Below, piece after piece: positions 25,339 through 33,650 of a stretch of DNA of 36,009 bases. The position numbers and the translations under genes were made by a program. Origin of the DNA: NZ13-RE01 sp964612975. GTDB lineage: Bacteria; Dictyoglomota; Dictyoglomia; Dictyoglomales; Dictyoglomaceae. The notes under the pieces were generated by a model. It made no database searches, was not told where the DNA came from, and saw nothing but the letters and a program-made list of their open reading frames with translations. Each line of letters begins with the position of its first letter. The first letter of the stretch is position 1. Location: contig CAZTGC010000010.1 in assembly GCA_964612975.1 (NCBI GenBank), forward strand, positions 1 to 36,009, written 5' to 3'.

Positions 25339-25695
25339 CTAAACTTCATTACTATAAAGAAAAATACCTGTCCTAAGAACTTCTTGAATAAATAGATTTC
25401 CTTTCTCTTGCATCTCTTGAAATTCCTCAGGAGTATAACCTATAGGTTCCAGAGGAAGACCAATTCCATCGTTAAAATCAAGAAGAAGTTTAATCCTATC
25501 CAAAAAAGATTCTTTAAAATCTGCAACCACCAAAATATCAACATCTGATCCCTCATTAATGTCTTTTCGAGCAAAAGAGCCAAAGAGAATTACAAATCGG
25601 GGCTTCAATTCCTCAACCACCCGCTGAGGGTATCTTTTTATCTTCTCAAATATTTCTTCACTTCGTTCAATATTAACTCGGCATAATTTAGGCAT
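25339..25695 (-). CDS. MNT-type nucleotidyltransferase
   Basis: A 118-residue nucleotidyltransferase with Gly39-Ser40 (FGSFARKD) and Asp51/Asp53 (GSDVDILVV), a complete catalytic signature. The C-terminal part (GYTPEEFQEMQEKGNLFIQEVLRTGIFLY) is typical of the group paired with PF05168-type HEPN proteins. Its start lies 58 bases inside the HEPN gene upstream; the first family-like residues come only at about residue 25, so a later start is possible. The pair probably acts as a toxin-antitoxin or stress module. Confidence 0.85.
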   Translation of the reverse strand: MPKLCRVNIERSEEIFEKIKRYPQRVVEELKPRFVILFGSFARKDINEGSDVDILVVADFKESFLDRIKLLLDFNDGIGLPLEPIGYTPEEFQEMQEKGNLFIQEVLRTGIFLYSNEV

Positions 25696-26039
25696 TTTTC
25701 AGCAATCTCCTCTGTGTAAAATCTATATGGTGCTCCTGAGGGATAAAAGCTAGGATATCTAGAACCTATATAATGCCTATCTAACTCCTTTCCCTTATCT
25801 AAGAGCTGATTAAACTCATATTGAATCTTAGAAGATTCTTCAAGAAGTTCAAGAACAGAATGAGTTATGAGAGCTCGATATCCTTGGGCATAAAGGAAAC
25901 CCTTTAAAGCCTTTTCAGCAGCTTGCTGGTAGAAAAAAGCAGTAGCGTAATAGTTACCATCTTTAAGACAATCCTTCGCTGTTTTCATATCAGCCTCCAC
26001 TTGATCAAACCACCTTAATCCTTCTTCAATATTTCCCAT
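25638..26039 (-). CDS. HEPN domain protein (PF05168 type)
   Basis: A 133-residue all-helical HEPN protein: RWFDQVEADMKTAKDCLKDGNYYATAFFYQQAAEKALKGFLY is the family core, followed by HSVLELLEE and YIGSRYPSFYP. There is no Arg-x4-6-His RNase motif as in HepT, so it may be a binding partner rather than a nuclease. It precedes the MNT gene with a 58-base overlap, the usual order for this subgroup and opposite to the MNT-HepT order at 28638-29499. Confidence 0.85.
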   Translation of the reverse strand: MGNIEEGLRWFDQVEADMKTAKDCLKDGNYYATAFFYQQAAEKALKGFLYAQGYRALITHSVLELLEESSKIQYEFNQLLDKGKELDRHYIGSRYPSFYPSGAPYRFYTEEIAEKCLNYAELILNEVKKYLRR

Positions 26040-26096
26040 TACTCAAAGTTCTTAATATTCTTTCTCAATTACCCTTCCTAAGATTATATCATACAG

Positions 26097-26540
26097 GATT
26101 TTTATCTACCAAGATTATATCTCCTATTAAAAATTTCCCTTTCCTTTACAGAAAAATCAAAGTATTCTCTTAAGGTTAAGGACTCAAAGGAACACCTAAA
26201 AGAAGGATCTTTATCAACAAGCACCTTTTTATTCTGTATTATTCTTGCCCTTAAAGGTAGTGGTGCAGAATTAAGTATGACAAGATCAATCTCATCTGTA
26301 TTTAAAGCCTCGCTTAATAAAGAGAGAATTTCTAATTTAACTTCCATTAAGTTTTCTACATCTTTTAAATACACAGCTATATCTATATCACTTATGGGAG
26401 ATACTCTTCCCTTAGCTAAGCCTCCAAAGAGATAGACAAATATAACTTTATCATGTTTTTCAAGAGCATCATTAGCCCTTGAAATGATTTTCTCTATATT
26501 TGAGGGTAGAGCTAATTTTCCAATTCTCATTTTTAGTATC
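26097..26540. repeat. 444-bp direct repeat, copy 1 (MNT gene)
   Basis: Aligned without gaps at an offset of 2969 to 29066-29509. I find two differences (26109 C versus 29078 T; 26117 A versus 29086 G); the rest reads identical. The repeat covers the whole MNT gene plus 5 bases after its stop and about 10 before its start. Confidence 0.9.
26102..26530 (-). CDS. MNT-type nucleotidyltransferase, duplicated copy without HepT partner
   Basis: A 142-residue nucleotidyltransferase, identical to the one at 29071-29499 except Gly for Asp next to the C-terminus. The site reads FGGLAKGRVSPISDIDIAVYL: Asp48 and Asp50 are kept, but the usual Gly-Ser is Gly-Gly (36-37). I take the ATG at 26530, shared with the other copy; an in-frame GTG at 26542 lies outside the repeat. 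The HepT gene that follows the other copy is absent here: after the stop comes unrelated sequence and then the HEPN gene at 26039. So this is an orphan antitoxin-like gene. Confidence 0.85.
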   Translation of the reverse strand: MRIGKLALPSNIEKIISRANDALEKHDKVIFVYLFGGLAKGRVSPISDIDIAVYLKDVENLMEVKLEILSLLSEALNTDEIDLVILNSAPLPLRARIIQNKKVLVDKDPSFRCSFESLTLREYFDFSVKEREIFNRRYNLGR

Positions 26541-26597
26541 ACTCTTTTTTTTTCGATCTTAATTACTTGTTTAAAGTATATCTTTAAGGTATCAACT

Positions 26598-26690
26598 TTA
26601 CGATGCTAAGTATATTTTTACTATAGAGATTTCTCTTATCTTGCATCTTTTAAAACTCTTTAGAAGTATAATGCCCTAAGGAATAATCCT
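26598..26690 (-). pseudogene. Remnant of an MNT nucleotidyltransferase C-terminus
   Basis: The minus strand reads DYSLGHYTSKEF-stop-KMQDKRNLYSKNIL, which matches the end of the MNT gene at 25339 (GYTPEEFQEMQEKGNLFIQEVL). At DNA level the strings CTTGCATCT and AGTATAA recur in both with similar spacing. No catalytic part is found. A short relic of a third MNT gene. Confidence 0.5.
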
Positions 26691-26739
26691 ATGTCATACT
26701 ATATCATAAGAGAACTTGAGTAAATGGAGGGGAAAAATT

Positions 26740-26948
26740 ATGCTAAATTCGGATATAAAGAAACGTATAGAAATTATCTCAAGAGAGATTATGGAATTGA
26801 AAAAAAATATTAATAATGCCCTTGCATTATTGATAGAGAGAAAAGTGAACTTGCCTGGAAAAATTTATTAGGGCTTTTGGATGAGATTTCAGAAAAATGG
26901 GAAGGCTCTTCAGCAGTTGAAGAGATAAAAAATGCAAAGGGAAAATGA
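26740..26948 (+). pseudogene. VapB-like antitoxin gene with a frameshift
   Basis: Starts ATG at 26740 after GGAGGGG: MLNSDIKKRIEIISREIMEL, then about 12 residues of helix. The open frame ends in KVNLPGKIY. Shifting one base near 26833-26845 restores REKSELAWKNLLGLLDEISE, then KWEGSSAVEEIKNAKGK, a typical antitoxin C-terminus, ending with a TGA that overlaps the vapC start (ATGA at 26945-26948). The layout is a classic VapBC pair. Confidence 0.7.
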
Positions 26949-27356
26949 AAGTATTAGCATTAGATAGCTTGGTTATTATAGCTGTTTTAAGAACACAAGA
27001 GGAAAAGCATAAAATTTGTTTTAGGGTCCTAATAAAAAATTAAAGATTCTGAATACATAGCGGTGGAACCTTATACAGTACTTATTGAAGTTGTTGCAGC
27101 TATAAGGAGAAGAACGAAATCTGAAGAACTTGCTGAGAAAGTGAAAAATTATTTACAAGATATAGATCCAATTTATTTTTTAGAACTTGAATCTTATAGA
27201 GCAAATGAAGCTTCTAATATTGCTAAAACTTTAGCTATTAGAGGTATGGATGCAATTGTTATTCAAATTGCCAAAGAATTTAATGCTCTTCTTTTAGCTC
27301 TTGACAGTGAAATGTACGAAAAGGCTAAGAGTATTGTTAATTTAGAAAAGATTTGA
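26945..27356 (+). pseudogene. VapC-like PIN-domain toxin gene with a frameshift in an A6 run
   Basis: Reading from the ATG at 26945 gives MKVLALDSLVIIAVLRTQEEKHKICFRVL, then a stop at 27040. Removing one A from AAAAAA at 27034-27039 gives LIKIKDSEYIAVEPYTVLIE and continues without interruption to 27356 (ending KSIVNLEKI). The joined protein has about 136 residues and all four PIN acidic residues: Asp7, the Glu in VLIEVV, the Asp in GMDAIV and the Asp in LALDSEM. It would be an RNase toxin. A real pseudogene, slippage during expression, or a sequencing error in the A run are all possible. Confidence 0.75.
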
Positions 27357-27531
27357 GGATGAAATTTGCTTTTATAGAAATTTAGGACACAAAAATATTA
27401 CTCCCTAAGAGATAATTAAGAAATATCCAAAAAAGCCATCAAAAAGAAGAGAAAAAAGACCCATCAGAGCTCAAATTATATTCTAATATGCCTCAAAAAG
27501 TTTTTACGGGATTTCCTTTTAATAAACTCCC
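27357..27531. other. Gap between the vapC relic and the DegT gene
   Basis: A-rich sequence at the meeting of two convergent units. I see no clear hairpin terminator, no promoter and no coding remnant. Confidence 0.5.
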
Positions 27532-28641
27532 TTATACAACATCTCTTAAAACTCCTAAAACCTTATCAATTTCTTCTTCTTTTAGATTATTATGGAAGGG
27601 CAAGGCAAGGGTTCGCTTTGAAATATTCTCTGTTATAGGAAGTATTCCTTCCTTTGTTTTAAACATCTCTTTAATATATGGTTGAAGATGAATAGGAGAG
27701 AAATATCCCCTTGCAGGAATTCCTCTCCTTTCCATTTCTTCAATTACTTTATCTCTATCGAGTCCATCTTCCAGAGTAATAACATATACAAACCAACTCA
27801 TTCTCACATAAGGCTTTACCACAGGAGTTTTTACCCAAGAATAATTCTTCAGTTTTTCTGTATACATATTAGCAACCCTTTCTCTCTTTTGAAGAAAACT
27901 TTCTATTCTCTTTAGTTGGGAAACTCCAAGAGCAGCAGACATCTCATCCATACGATAGTTATATCCTAATCTTTCATGATAGAGCCATGCTCCCATCTCT
28001 CCCCTTCCCTGATTCCTTAGACTCCTTGCTATCTTTGCTATCTTCTTATTATTCGTTACTATAATTCCTCCCTCTCCTGTAGTTATCTGCTTATTAGGAT
28101 AAAATGCGAAGCATGCACAATCTCCAAACTGTCCAATCTTTTTCCCCTTATACTCTGCACCTAATGCCTCGCAGGAATCATCAATAACTTTTAGATTATA
28201 TTTGTCTGCAATTCTTAGTATTTCATCCCATTCTGCTGGATGTCCAAAAACATCTACTGCCATTATAGCTTTAGTCTTTTTAGTAATTTTTCTTTCTAAA
28301 TCTTCAGGATCTAAATTATAGGTCTCTTTCTCAATATCTACAAAAACAGGAATTGCTCTCTCATATAAAATCACATTTACGCTTGCTGCAAAAGTAAAAG
28401 AAGGAATCAAAACTTCATCTCCCTCTTCAATCCCTAAAGCTTTAACAAGAATATGAAGACCTGTTGTTCCAGAACTTACCGCAACAGCATGCTTTACTCC
28501 AACATATTCTGATATTAATTTCTCAAACTCCTCTATTTTAGGTCCTAAAGCTAATCTCCCAGATTTCAAAACTTCTAATACTTCCTGATAATCACTCTCA
28601 TCCAAATCTGGGGCAGACATAGGAATTTTTGGTATATTCAT
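27532..28641 (-). CDS. DegT/DnrJ/EryC1/StrS family sugar aminotransferase
   Basis: A 369-residue PLP aminotransferase. Key parts are SSGTTGLH (phosphate site, about 55-62), IPSFTFAASVNVI, the cofactor aspartate in VIDDSCEALGAEY, the PLP lysine Lys184 in FAFYPNKQITTGEGG, and the C-terminal substrate loop YFSPIHLQPYIKE. It resembles perosamine or 4-amino-4,6-dideoxy-sugar synthases that serve surface polysaccharides. Its start overlaps the HepT stop by 4 bases (ATGA), so it is read from the MNT-HepT unit. Confidence 0.92.
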   Translation of the reverse strand: MNIPKIPMSAPDLDESDYQEVLEVLKSGRLALGPKIEEFEKLISEYVGVKHAVAVSSGTTGLHILVKALGIEEGDEVLIPSFTFAASVNVILYERAIPVFVDIEKETYNLDPEDLERKITKKTKAIMAVDVFGHPAEWDEILRIADKYNLKVIDDSCEALGAEYKGKKIGQFGDCACFAFYPNKQITTGEGGIIVTNNKKIAKIARSLRNQGRGEMGAWLYHERLGYNYRMDEMSAALGVSQLKRIESFLQKRERVANMYTEKLKNYSWVKTPVVKPYVRMSWFVYVITLEDGLDRDKVIEEMERRGIPARGYFSPIHLQPYIKEMFKTKEGILPITENISKRTLALPFHNNLKEEEIDKVLGVLRDVV

Positions 28642-29081
28642 AATTTTTCCCTTTTACCTCCCATCTTAGATATACAATCTATAATAGAATCCTTAAATCT
28701 AATAAAATCATTAATATTATTCTTTAAAATACCTATGATAATAGTTTGATCAATTCTATCATAGTTATGAACTATAATATTCCTAAACTTTACCATTCTT
28801 TCCATTACTATAAAAAGTTCATCACTAATTACTTTGTTTTCCTTCAAGACTTTAAAGGTATCACTATAGCTTATTGGCACTCTCCATCCCATACTGGAAA
28901 TTATGTGATTAGCTATGTCTACACATATTTCTATAGATATTTGTAGTACTCTTTCAATTGCCCGTTGAATTTTCCAGTCCTCTAAAAGTTTTTCTATAGT
29001 TATATCTTCAACTTCTCTTAAATTTAATATATACTCTTCTAATTCTGATATCTTTCTTAATATAAGATTTTTATCTATCAA
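28638..29081 (-). CDS. HepT-like HEPN toxin
   Basis: A 147-residue HEPN protein with the RNase motif Arg100-x4-His105 and Tyr107 (FRNIIVHNYD). The start is TTG at 29081, inside the end of the MNT gene (11-base overlap), and no other start fits. The MNT-HepT order, overlap and motif match type VII toxin-antitoxin pairs, in which MNT AMPylates the Tyr near the His. It is the only apparently complete MNT-HepT pair in the window. The gene overlaps the downstream aminotransferase by 4 bases, which would put a polysaccharide gene under the module's control. Confidence 0.87.
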   Translation of the reverse strand: MIDKNLILRKISELEEYILNLREVEDITIEKLLEDWKIQRAIERVLQISIEICVDIANHIISSMGWRVPISYSDTFKVLKENKVISDELFIVMERMVKFRNIIVHNYDRIDQTIIIGILKNNINDFIRFKDSIIDCISKMGGKREKL

Positions 29082-29509
29082 GATTGTATCTCCTATTAAA
29101 AATTTCCCTTTCCTTTACAGAAAAATCAAAGTATTCTCTTAAGGTTAAGGACTCAAAGGAACACCTAAAAGAAGGATCTTTATCAACAAGCACCTTTTTA
29201 TTCTGTATTATTCTTGCCCTTAAAGGTAGTGGTGCAGAATTAAGTATGACAAGATCAATCTCATCTGTATTTAAAGCCTCGCTTAATAAAGAGAGAATTT
29301 CTAATTTAACTTCCATTAAGTTTTCTACATCTTTTAAATACACAGCTATATCTATATCACTTATGGGAGATACTCTTCCCTTAGCTAAGCCTCCAAAGAG
29401 ATAGACAAATATAACTTTATCATGTTTTTCAAGAGCATCATTAGCCCTTGAAATGATTTTCTCTATATTTGAGGGTAGAGCTAATTTTCCAATTCTCATT
29501 TTTAGTATC
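29066..29509. repeat. 444-bp direct repeat, copy 2 (MNT gene)
   Basis: The second copy of the repeat described at 26097-26540; same orientation, 2969 bases apart, two differences seen. The copy boundaries are sharp: sequence diverges at once on both sides. Confidence 0.9.
29071..29499 (-). CDS. MNT-type nucleotidyltransferase (antitoxin of the HepT pair)
   Basis: A 142-residue nucleotidyltransferase with Asp48 and Asp50 (SDIDIAVYL) and Gly-Gly in place of the usual Gly-Ser. The hydrophobic middle strand VDLVILNSAPLPLRARI and the C-terminal SLTLREYFDFSVKEREIFNRRYNL are typical of the HepT-linked group. Overlaps the HepT start. There is no strong Shine-Dalgarno. TGATATAAT about 40 bases upstream may be an extended -10. 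Confidence 0.88.
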   Translation of the reverse strand: MRIGKLALPSNIEKIISRANDALEKHDKVIFVYLFGGLAKGRVSPISDIDIAVYLKDVENLMEVKLEILSLLSEALNTDEIDLVILNSAPLPLRARIIQNKKVLVDKDPSFRCSFESLTLREYFDFSVKEREIFNRRYNLDR

Positions 29510-29633
29510 GCCCATTCTTTAAGCTTATTTACTTCTTAGATTATATCATTAAAATTATAAATTTTACGAGTCTAAGAGTAGCTTAATCGCCTTTTAGTTA
29601 TTTCCCAACTTAGGAATTAAATTAATTAGTATA

Positions 29634-30531
29634 TCACTCATTTAAAAAACCTAATCTATAGGCCAATATAAATAACAAAACCCATATAAATACTCCAACT
29701 GATATACCTAAGATTATCGGTGAGTTATATAAAAGTATACCTATAGCCCCAAGAATAAAAGAAAATAGGTAAGTTATTAAAACAGTCAAGATATACTTTT
29801 CTGTAATATTATGGAACCTATTATAGAAATGTCCTAAATCTGGAGCAAAGATAGACTTTTTATGGAGAAATCTTCTTATAATTGTTAAGGCAGAATCATA
29901 TAAAGGAGGGACTCATATTCAAAATCTTTAAACCTGTAATTCCAATAAATGCTCCTAAAAATAAACTACCTCCATCCCCCATAAAAATTTTTGCAGGATG
30001 AAAATTCCATAATAGAAATCCTAAACAACCAATAGCAACTATTAGCGTTAAATCCTTTAGCCAGTAAGTTAAAAATAAACAAGATATTAAAGCAACTCCT
30101 CCTGCCAATCCATCCATTCCATCGACTTCATTTAGGGCATTAATAGAACCCACCAAATAAAAGGTAGAGAAGATAATATCCAAAATAGGTATTCCTATAA
30201 ATTTCCAACCACTAATTACACTTAACATGACTCCTAGAATTATCTCCACACCAAACTTAACTCTTTGAGGGATAGAGATAAAGTCATCTATAAAACCTAT
30301 AAGGAATATACCAGAAAGAAATACTATTTCATAAATACTTATATCTAAAATTCCTCTAAATAAGATAAGACCTAAAACAAAGGTTAAGAAGATTCCTAAT
30401 CCACCAGATCTTGGAACAGAAGCTTTATGGATTTTATCAGAAGAAGGTCTGTCTATGATTCTCAATTTTTTACCTACAATTATTGATAAATAAGTAAATA
30501 TAATTGAAAAAATAGCTAGAATCAAAAACAC
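29634..30531 (-). pseudogene. WecA/MraY-type polyprenyl-phosphate sugar-1-phosphate transferase, single frameshift
   Basis: GTG start at 30531 after AAAGGAG. The first 211 residues show the family blocks: DRPSSDKIHKASVPRSGGLGIF, FIDDFISIP, NEVDGMDGLAGG and FMGDGGSLFLGAFIG, with many membrane segments. The frame ends at 29896, but one base earlier or later the reading continues as YDSALTIIRRFLHKKSIFAP, DLGHFYNRFHNITEKY and two more membrane segments to a TGA at 29634-29636 (ending AYRLGFLNE). The joined length, about 298 residues, is normal for a short WecA-like enzyme. The lost part holds the last catalytic loop, so the truncated form should be inactive. The extra base lies in TTTATATGAT, not a homopolymer. 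Confidence 0.85.
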
Positions 30532-30534
30532 AAT

Positions 30535-31077
30535 TTAATCTCCTTTATGTAATTCTGTAATAATATATTTACCCAATAGTCCTATACCAAAAGGCTTAGT
30601 CTCTTCACCTTTTCCTACAAGAGAAAAACCTGCCTTTAAAATACCTCTTTGAGACGCGTAATTATTCTCTTTACAAAACATCCAGACATTATCTTTAAAT
30701 TTAGCAAATCTATTACATATCGCATTTAACATTTTAGGATATATTCCCCTTCCTCTATCCGGATGAGTCCAGCACGGACCTATTTCTATATCCCTCTTAC
30801 CCATAAAGGGGAATTTATAATATTTAGGAAGAACTACGCTATAATGTACTACTTGTCTATCTTTATATAATACTATTACCTCATAAGGTTTTCCTTGTAA
30901 ACGCCATATTAAAGAAAGAAGTCCCCATAGAATAAAAGATTTTCCTTTTAGTCCTCTTGGAGTTAATCTTATAATAGTGGGCCTAAAAATTAAATATTCA
31001 AAAGAAGGATCAAATTGAATGATATTATTTTCCTGTTTTATATTACTGAGACTCTTTTTAAAATAAAGATAAATCAT
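30535..31077 (-). CDS. GNAT-like acetyltransferase of the polysaccharide cluster
   Basis: A 180-residue protein with an acetyl-CoA-binding-like segment EIGPCWTHPDRGRGIYPKML (about residues 97-116) and NYASQRGILKAGFSLVG near the end, typical of GNAT folds. It starts in an ATGA overlap with the gene upstream and stops 3 bases before the WecA-like gene. It probably acetylates an amino sugar made by a DegT aminotransferase; the substrate is an inference. It looks complete. Confidence 0.75.
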   Translation of the reverse strand: MIYLYFKKSLSNIKQENNIIQFDPSFEYLIFRPTIIRLTPRGLKGKSFILWGLLSLIWRLQGKPYEVIVLYKDRQVVHYSVVLPKYYKFPFMGKRDIEIGPCWTHPDRGRGIYPKMLNAICNRFAKFKDNVWMFCKENNYASQRGILKAGFSLVGKGEETKPFGIGLLGKYIITELHKGD

Positions 31078-31961
31078 AGATACCTCCTACGTATCTCCTC
31101 TTGAATATATAAAACTTTTAATTTAGGGCTTAATTTTTTAATAAAATCCCTCATAGGATAGGTAATTTTTAGATAGATGGATAGATAGGGTTTATAGTAG
31201 ACATAGAGATTTGTATGCCTCTTTTTAAATTTAAACTTACCCATCAAGTAATCCTGAAAATTGGTCTCATGTAATATACTTCTAAAACCATCATCTACAT
31301 ATTCAAACTTATTATCTTTTAGATAATACTTGTTCATCGTATATATAAGAGCCTCAGAGGGACGCAATTTTAAATAATCAGGATGAAACTTTATTGTTGA
31401 ATAGGAAGCTTCTATATTATCATAGATGTAAATTTCACAATAAGCTATTAGTTCTTTCTTGTAAAAGACTCCCCAATAATGAGCTATATCCTCAAAATTA
31501 TTTAAAATTAGCAATCTCTTTTTAAAATCATCTCTCGTAATATTAGGAGGTTTAGTTCCTCTATATCTCTTAAAAGCTGAAATAAAAACGTCATAGCCTT
31601 TCTCTGCAATAAATTTAGCATCAACTTTCTCTACTGTGCAATTTTTTCACCCTAACCTAATTTCACTTCTATTTTTAGAATTGATTTCGTCTAGATCTAC
31701 GAATTTATCTAATATAACTGCATACCATTCTTCATTCTCAACCTGATTATTAAATCCATCAGTCCATCTAACCAATAATGCCCTTGGAAACTGTGATAAC
31801 AAGTACTTTGCTTCATCATCTGTAATTGAATAATCAAATTTAACAGGACCAAAAGGAACAACCATCCTTTGATATTCCCTCCAGATATGTCCTTTAAAGT
31901 ATACAATTTTTATTGCTAAAGATTCGTATAATTCTAAGAATCTATTTATAGAGTTAAACAT
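31074..31961 (-). pseudogene. FemAB/GNAT-like acetyltransferase split by one in-frame TGA
   Basis: From the ATG at 31961 (GAGG 6 bases upstream) the reading FNSINRFLELYESLAIKIVY continues to INSKNRSEIRLG and a TGA at 31647-31649. The same frame goes straight on as KNCTVEKVDAKFIAEKGYDV, ISAFKRYRGTKPPNITRDDF and the rest, ending at 31074. About 295 residues in all. SKNRSEIR-x-GLKNC-x-V is the arrangement expected of FemAB-like N-acyltransferases, so one codon (perhaps TGG or TTA) has become TGA. The start overlaps the GT4 gene's stop and the end overlaps the GNAT gene, so it sits inside an operon. Confidence 0.8.
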
Positions 31962-33165
31962 ATATAACCTCAAGGAATTTTTTTGCTAAAATCCTATAGC
32001 TATGATTATTAATAACATATCCCTTGCCATTTAAACCCATATTTATTCTATCATTAGTATCCATATTCTTCAACCTCATAACAGCTTTGGCTACTTCTTC
32101 TGGATCTTCAGCTCTAACAGATATACCACAATTAGCTATACTAACAATATCTTTCTCAGTGCTTATAGCATGTATTATAGGCTTGCCACTATACATATAA
32201 TCAAATATTTTATTTGGGGAAACACCATATCTTGAGAATTCTTCTTCTCTCCAACCTATATAGCAAATATCGAATAAGTTTAGCATAGCTTGAACTTGCC
32301 TTTTAGGTATAGATGGGATAAATAATATATTGTCTAAATTCATCTCCTTAACCATTTTTACAAGATTATGTTTTTCTTGTCCATCTCCAACAATAACAAA
32401 AATTATATCTTTATACTCTCTCAATATATAAGCTGTCTTAATTAAGACATATAAAGCATTTGATATTCCAACAGTTCCTGCATAGCCTACTATAAATTTG
32501 TCCTTAGGTATTAATTTTTTAATACTTTCATCTAAATCTTCCCCATTATTTAGATCCCCTAAATCTATGCCATTTGGTATATAAACAAAATCTCTGCTTA
32601 TTCCATTATTCTTTATATATTCTCCATAATTGGATAATACAGAAACAAGGATATCAGCCTTCTTTAAAGCAAAAAGCTCTAACCACTTCATAATTTTAAC
32701 AACTGGATGTTTAGATGAATACCCTCCAAGTTCTATTAAACTTAAGGGCCAGATATCTCTTATTTCAAATATAAGTTTTGCCTTAAATCTTTTAGCTAAA
32801 ATATAAGTCGGAAGGACAGGAAATGTAGCTATTGGGGAAAGAATTATAACATCTGGTTTATCAAGCAAATTAAATGGCAAGAAGAATAAAGATAAGCTAA
32901 AAACAATCCATTTTAAAACTCTTCTTTTGTCGGTAGATTTTTCATATTTGGGAACTTTTATCCATAAATATTTAATACTATCGATCTTTTCTAAAGTAAA
33001 GTACTTATTGACCTTAGGAGGATTTCTAAAAAGATGAGAGTAAGAAGCTGAAATTATAGTAACATTATGCCCTAACCTAACAAACTCTTTTCCTAGATAG
33101 TAATGCCTAAACTCCATTCCATGATACGGTGATCCTGCATATTCATTAATTATCCAGATATTCAT
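31954..33165 (-). CDS. GT4-family glycosyltransferase (WbuB-like)
   Basis: A 403-residue GT-B glycosyltransferase. N-terminal domain: MNIWIINEYAGSPYHGMEFR, the usual start of WbuB-like enzymes. C-terminal donor-binding domain: FIVGYAGTVGISNAL, FVIVGDGQEKHNLVK and the GT4 signature GVSPNKIFDYMYSGKPI. Several features resemble amino-sugar (fucosamine or quinovosamine) transferases of O-antigen clusters. Apparently intact, with its stop overlapped by the FemAB-like gene. It probably adds a sugar to the lipid-linked product of the WecA-like enzyme. Confidence 0.92.
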   Translation of the reverse strand: MNIWIINEYAGSPYHGMEFRHYYLGKEFVRLGHNVTIISASYSHLFRNPPKVNKYFTLEKIDSIKYLWIKVPKYEKSTDKRRVLKWIVFSLSLFFLPFNLLDKPDVIILSPIATFPVLPTYILAKRFKAKLIFEIRDIWPLSLIELGGYSSKHPVVKIMKWLELFALKKADILVSVLSNYGEYIKNNGISRDFVYIPNGIDLGDLNNGEDLDESIKKLIPKDKFIVGYAGTVGISNALYVLIKTAYILREYKDIIFVIVGDGQEKHNLVKMVKEMNLDNILFIPSIPKRQVQAMLNLFDICYIGWREEEFSRYGVSPNKIFDYMYSGKPIIHAISTEKDIVSIANCGISVRAEDPEEVAKAVMRLKNMDTNDRINMGLNGKGYVINNHSYRILAKKFLEVIYV

Positions 33166-33650
33166 ACGTTATCTCCCATAAATCTCTATATACTATAAGA
33201 ATTCTAACATAATATTTATTAGATATAAATAACCTAAATATATGTCTGTTTATCTTTATACTCCCTGTATATTATAAAATTATGCTTTATCTCCTTATAA
33301 TCCAAGTATTTAGTAAATATTTCTTATGATATAATATCAAACATCTTACTCAAAATCTAGCTAAATTAATTTTCTACTTTAATAGTTTTTATAATTAGGA
33401 TCTTCAGAAACTATAAAAAGCATTTACACAGAAAACATAGAAGGTATTCCTGTATATTGATCCAGCAACTTAATCTCTACAAGCCTTACCCGATTAATAA
33501 CTTTTTCTTTGTTAGTCTTAATTACCATATGTAAAGAATATCGTCAAATGTATCGCAACCAACTCTTAAGCAATATGACGATGAAAGTTAACAAAGCAAG
33601 TTTTGCAATTATTTGTCACATATCTCTTATTTATTTTCTTTTTTAATTCT
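33166..33650. other. Long gap without a convincing gene
   Basis: About 485 bases. The only structure I see is a 13-bp palindrome TGATATAATATCA at 33327-33339, which could hold a -10 element for the glycosyltransferase gene. Short minus-strand openings (for example a 33-codon frame near 33670-33570) show no family likeness. It may be decayed coding DNA. Confidence 0.45.

Noticed and set aside
26097..29509. Insertion sequence as the cause of the 444-bp repeat
   Set aside because: No transposase, terminal inverted repeats or target duplications are seen. The repeat holds only the MNT gene.
31647..31649. UGA recoding (selenocysteine or tryptophan) in this organism
   Set aside because: TGA is used as the normal stop in many intact genes here (for example the antitoxin/toxin and HepT/DegT ATGA overlaps). 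No SECIS-like hairpin was seen after this TGA.
33166..33650. CRISPR array or RNA gene in the long gap
   Set aside because: No repeated spacer pattern or tRNA-like cloverleaf was found. Only AT-rich sequence and one short palindrome are present.
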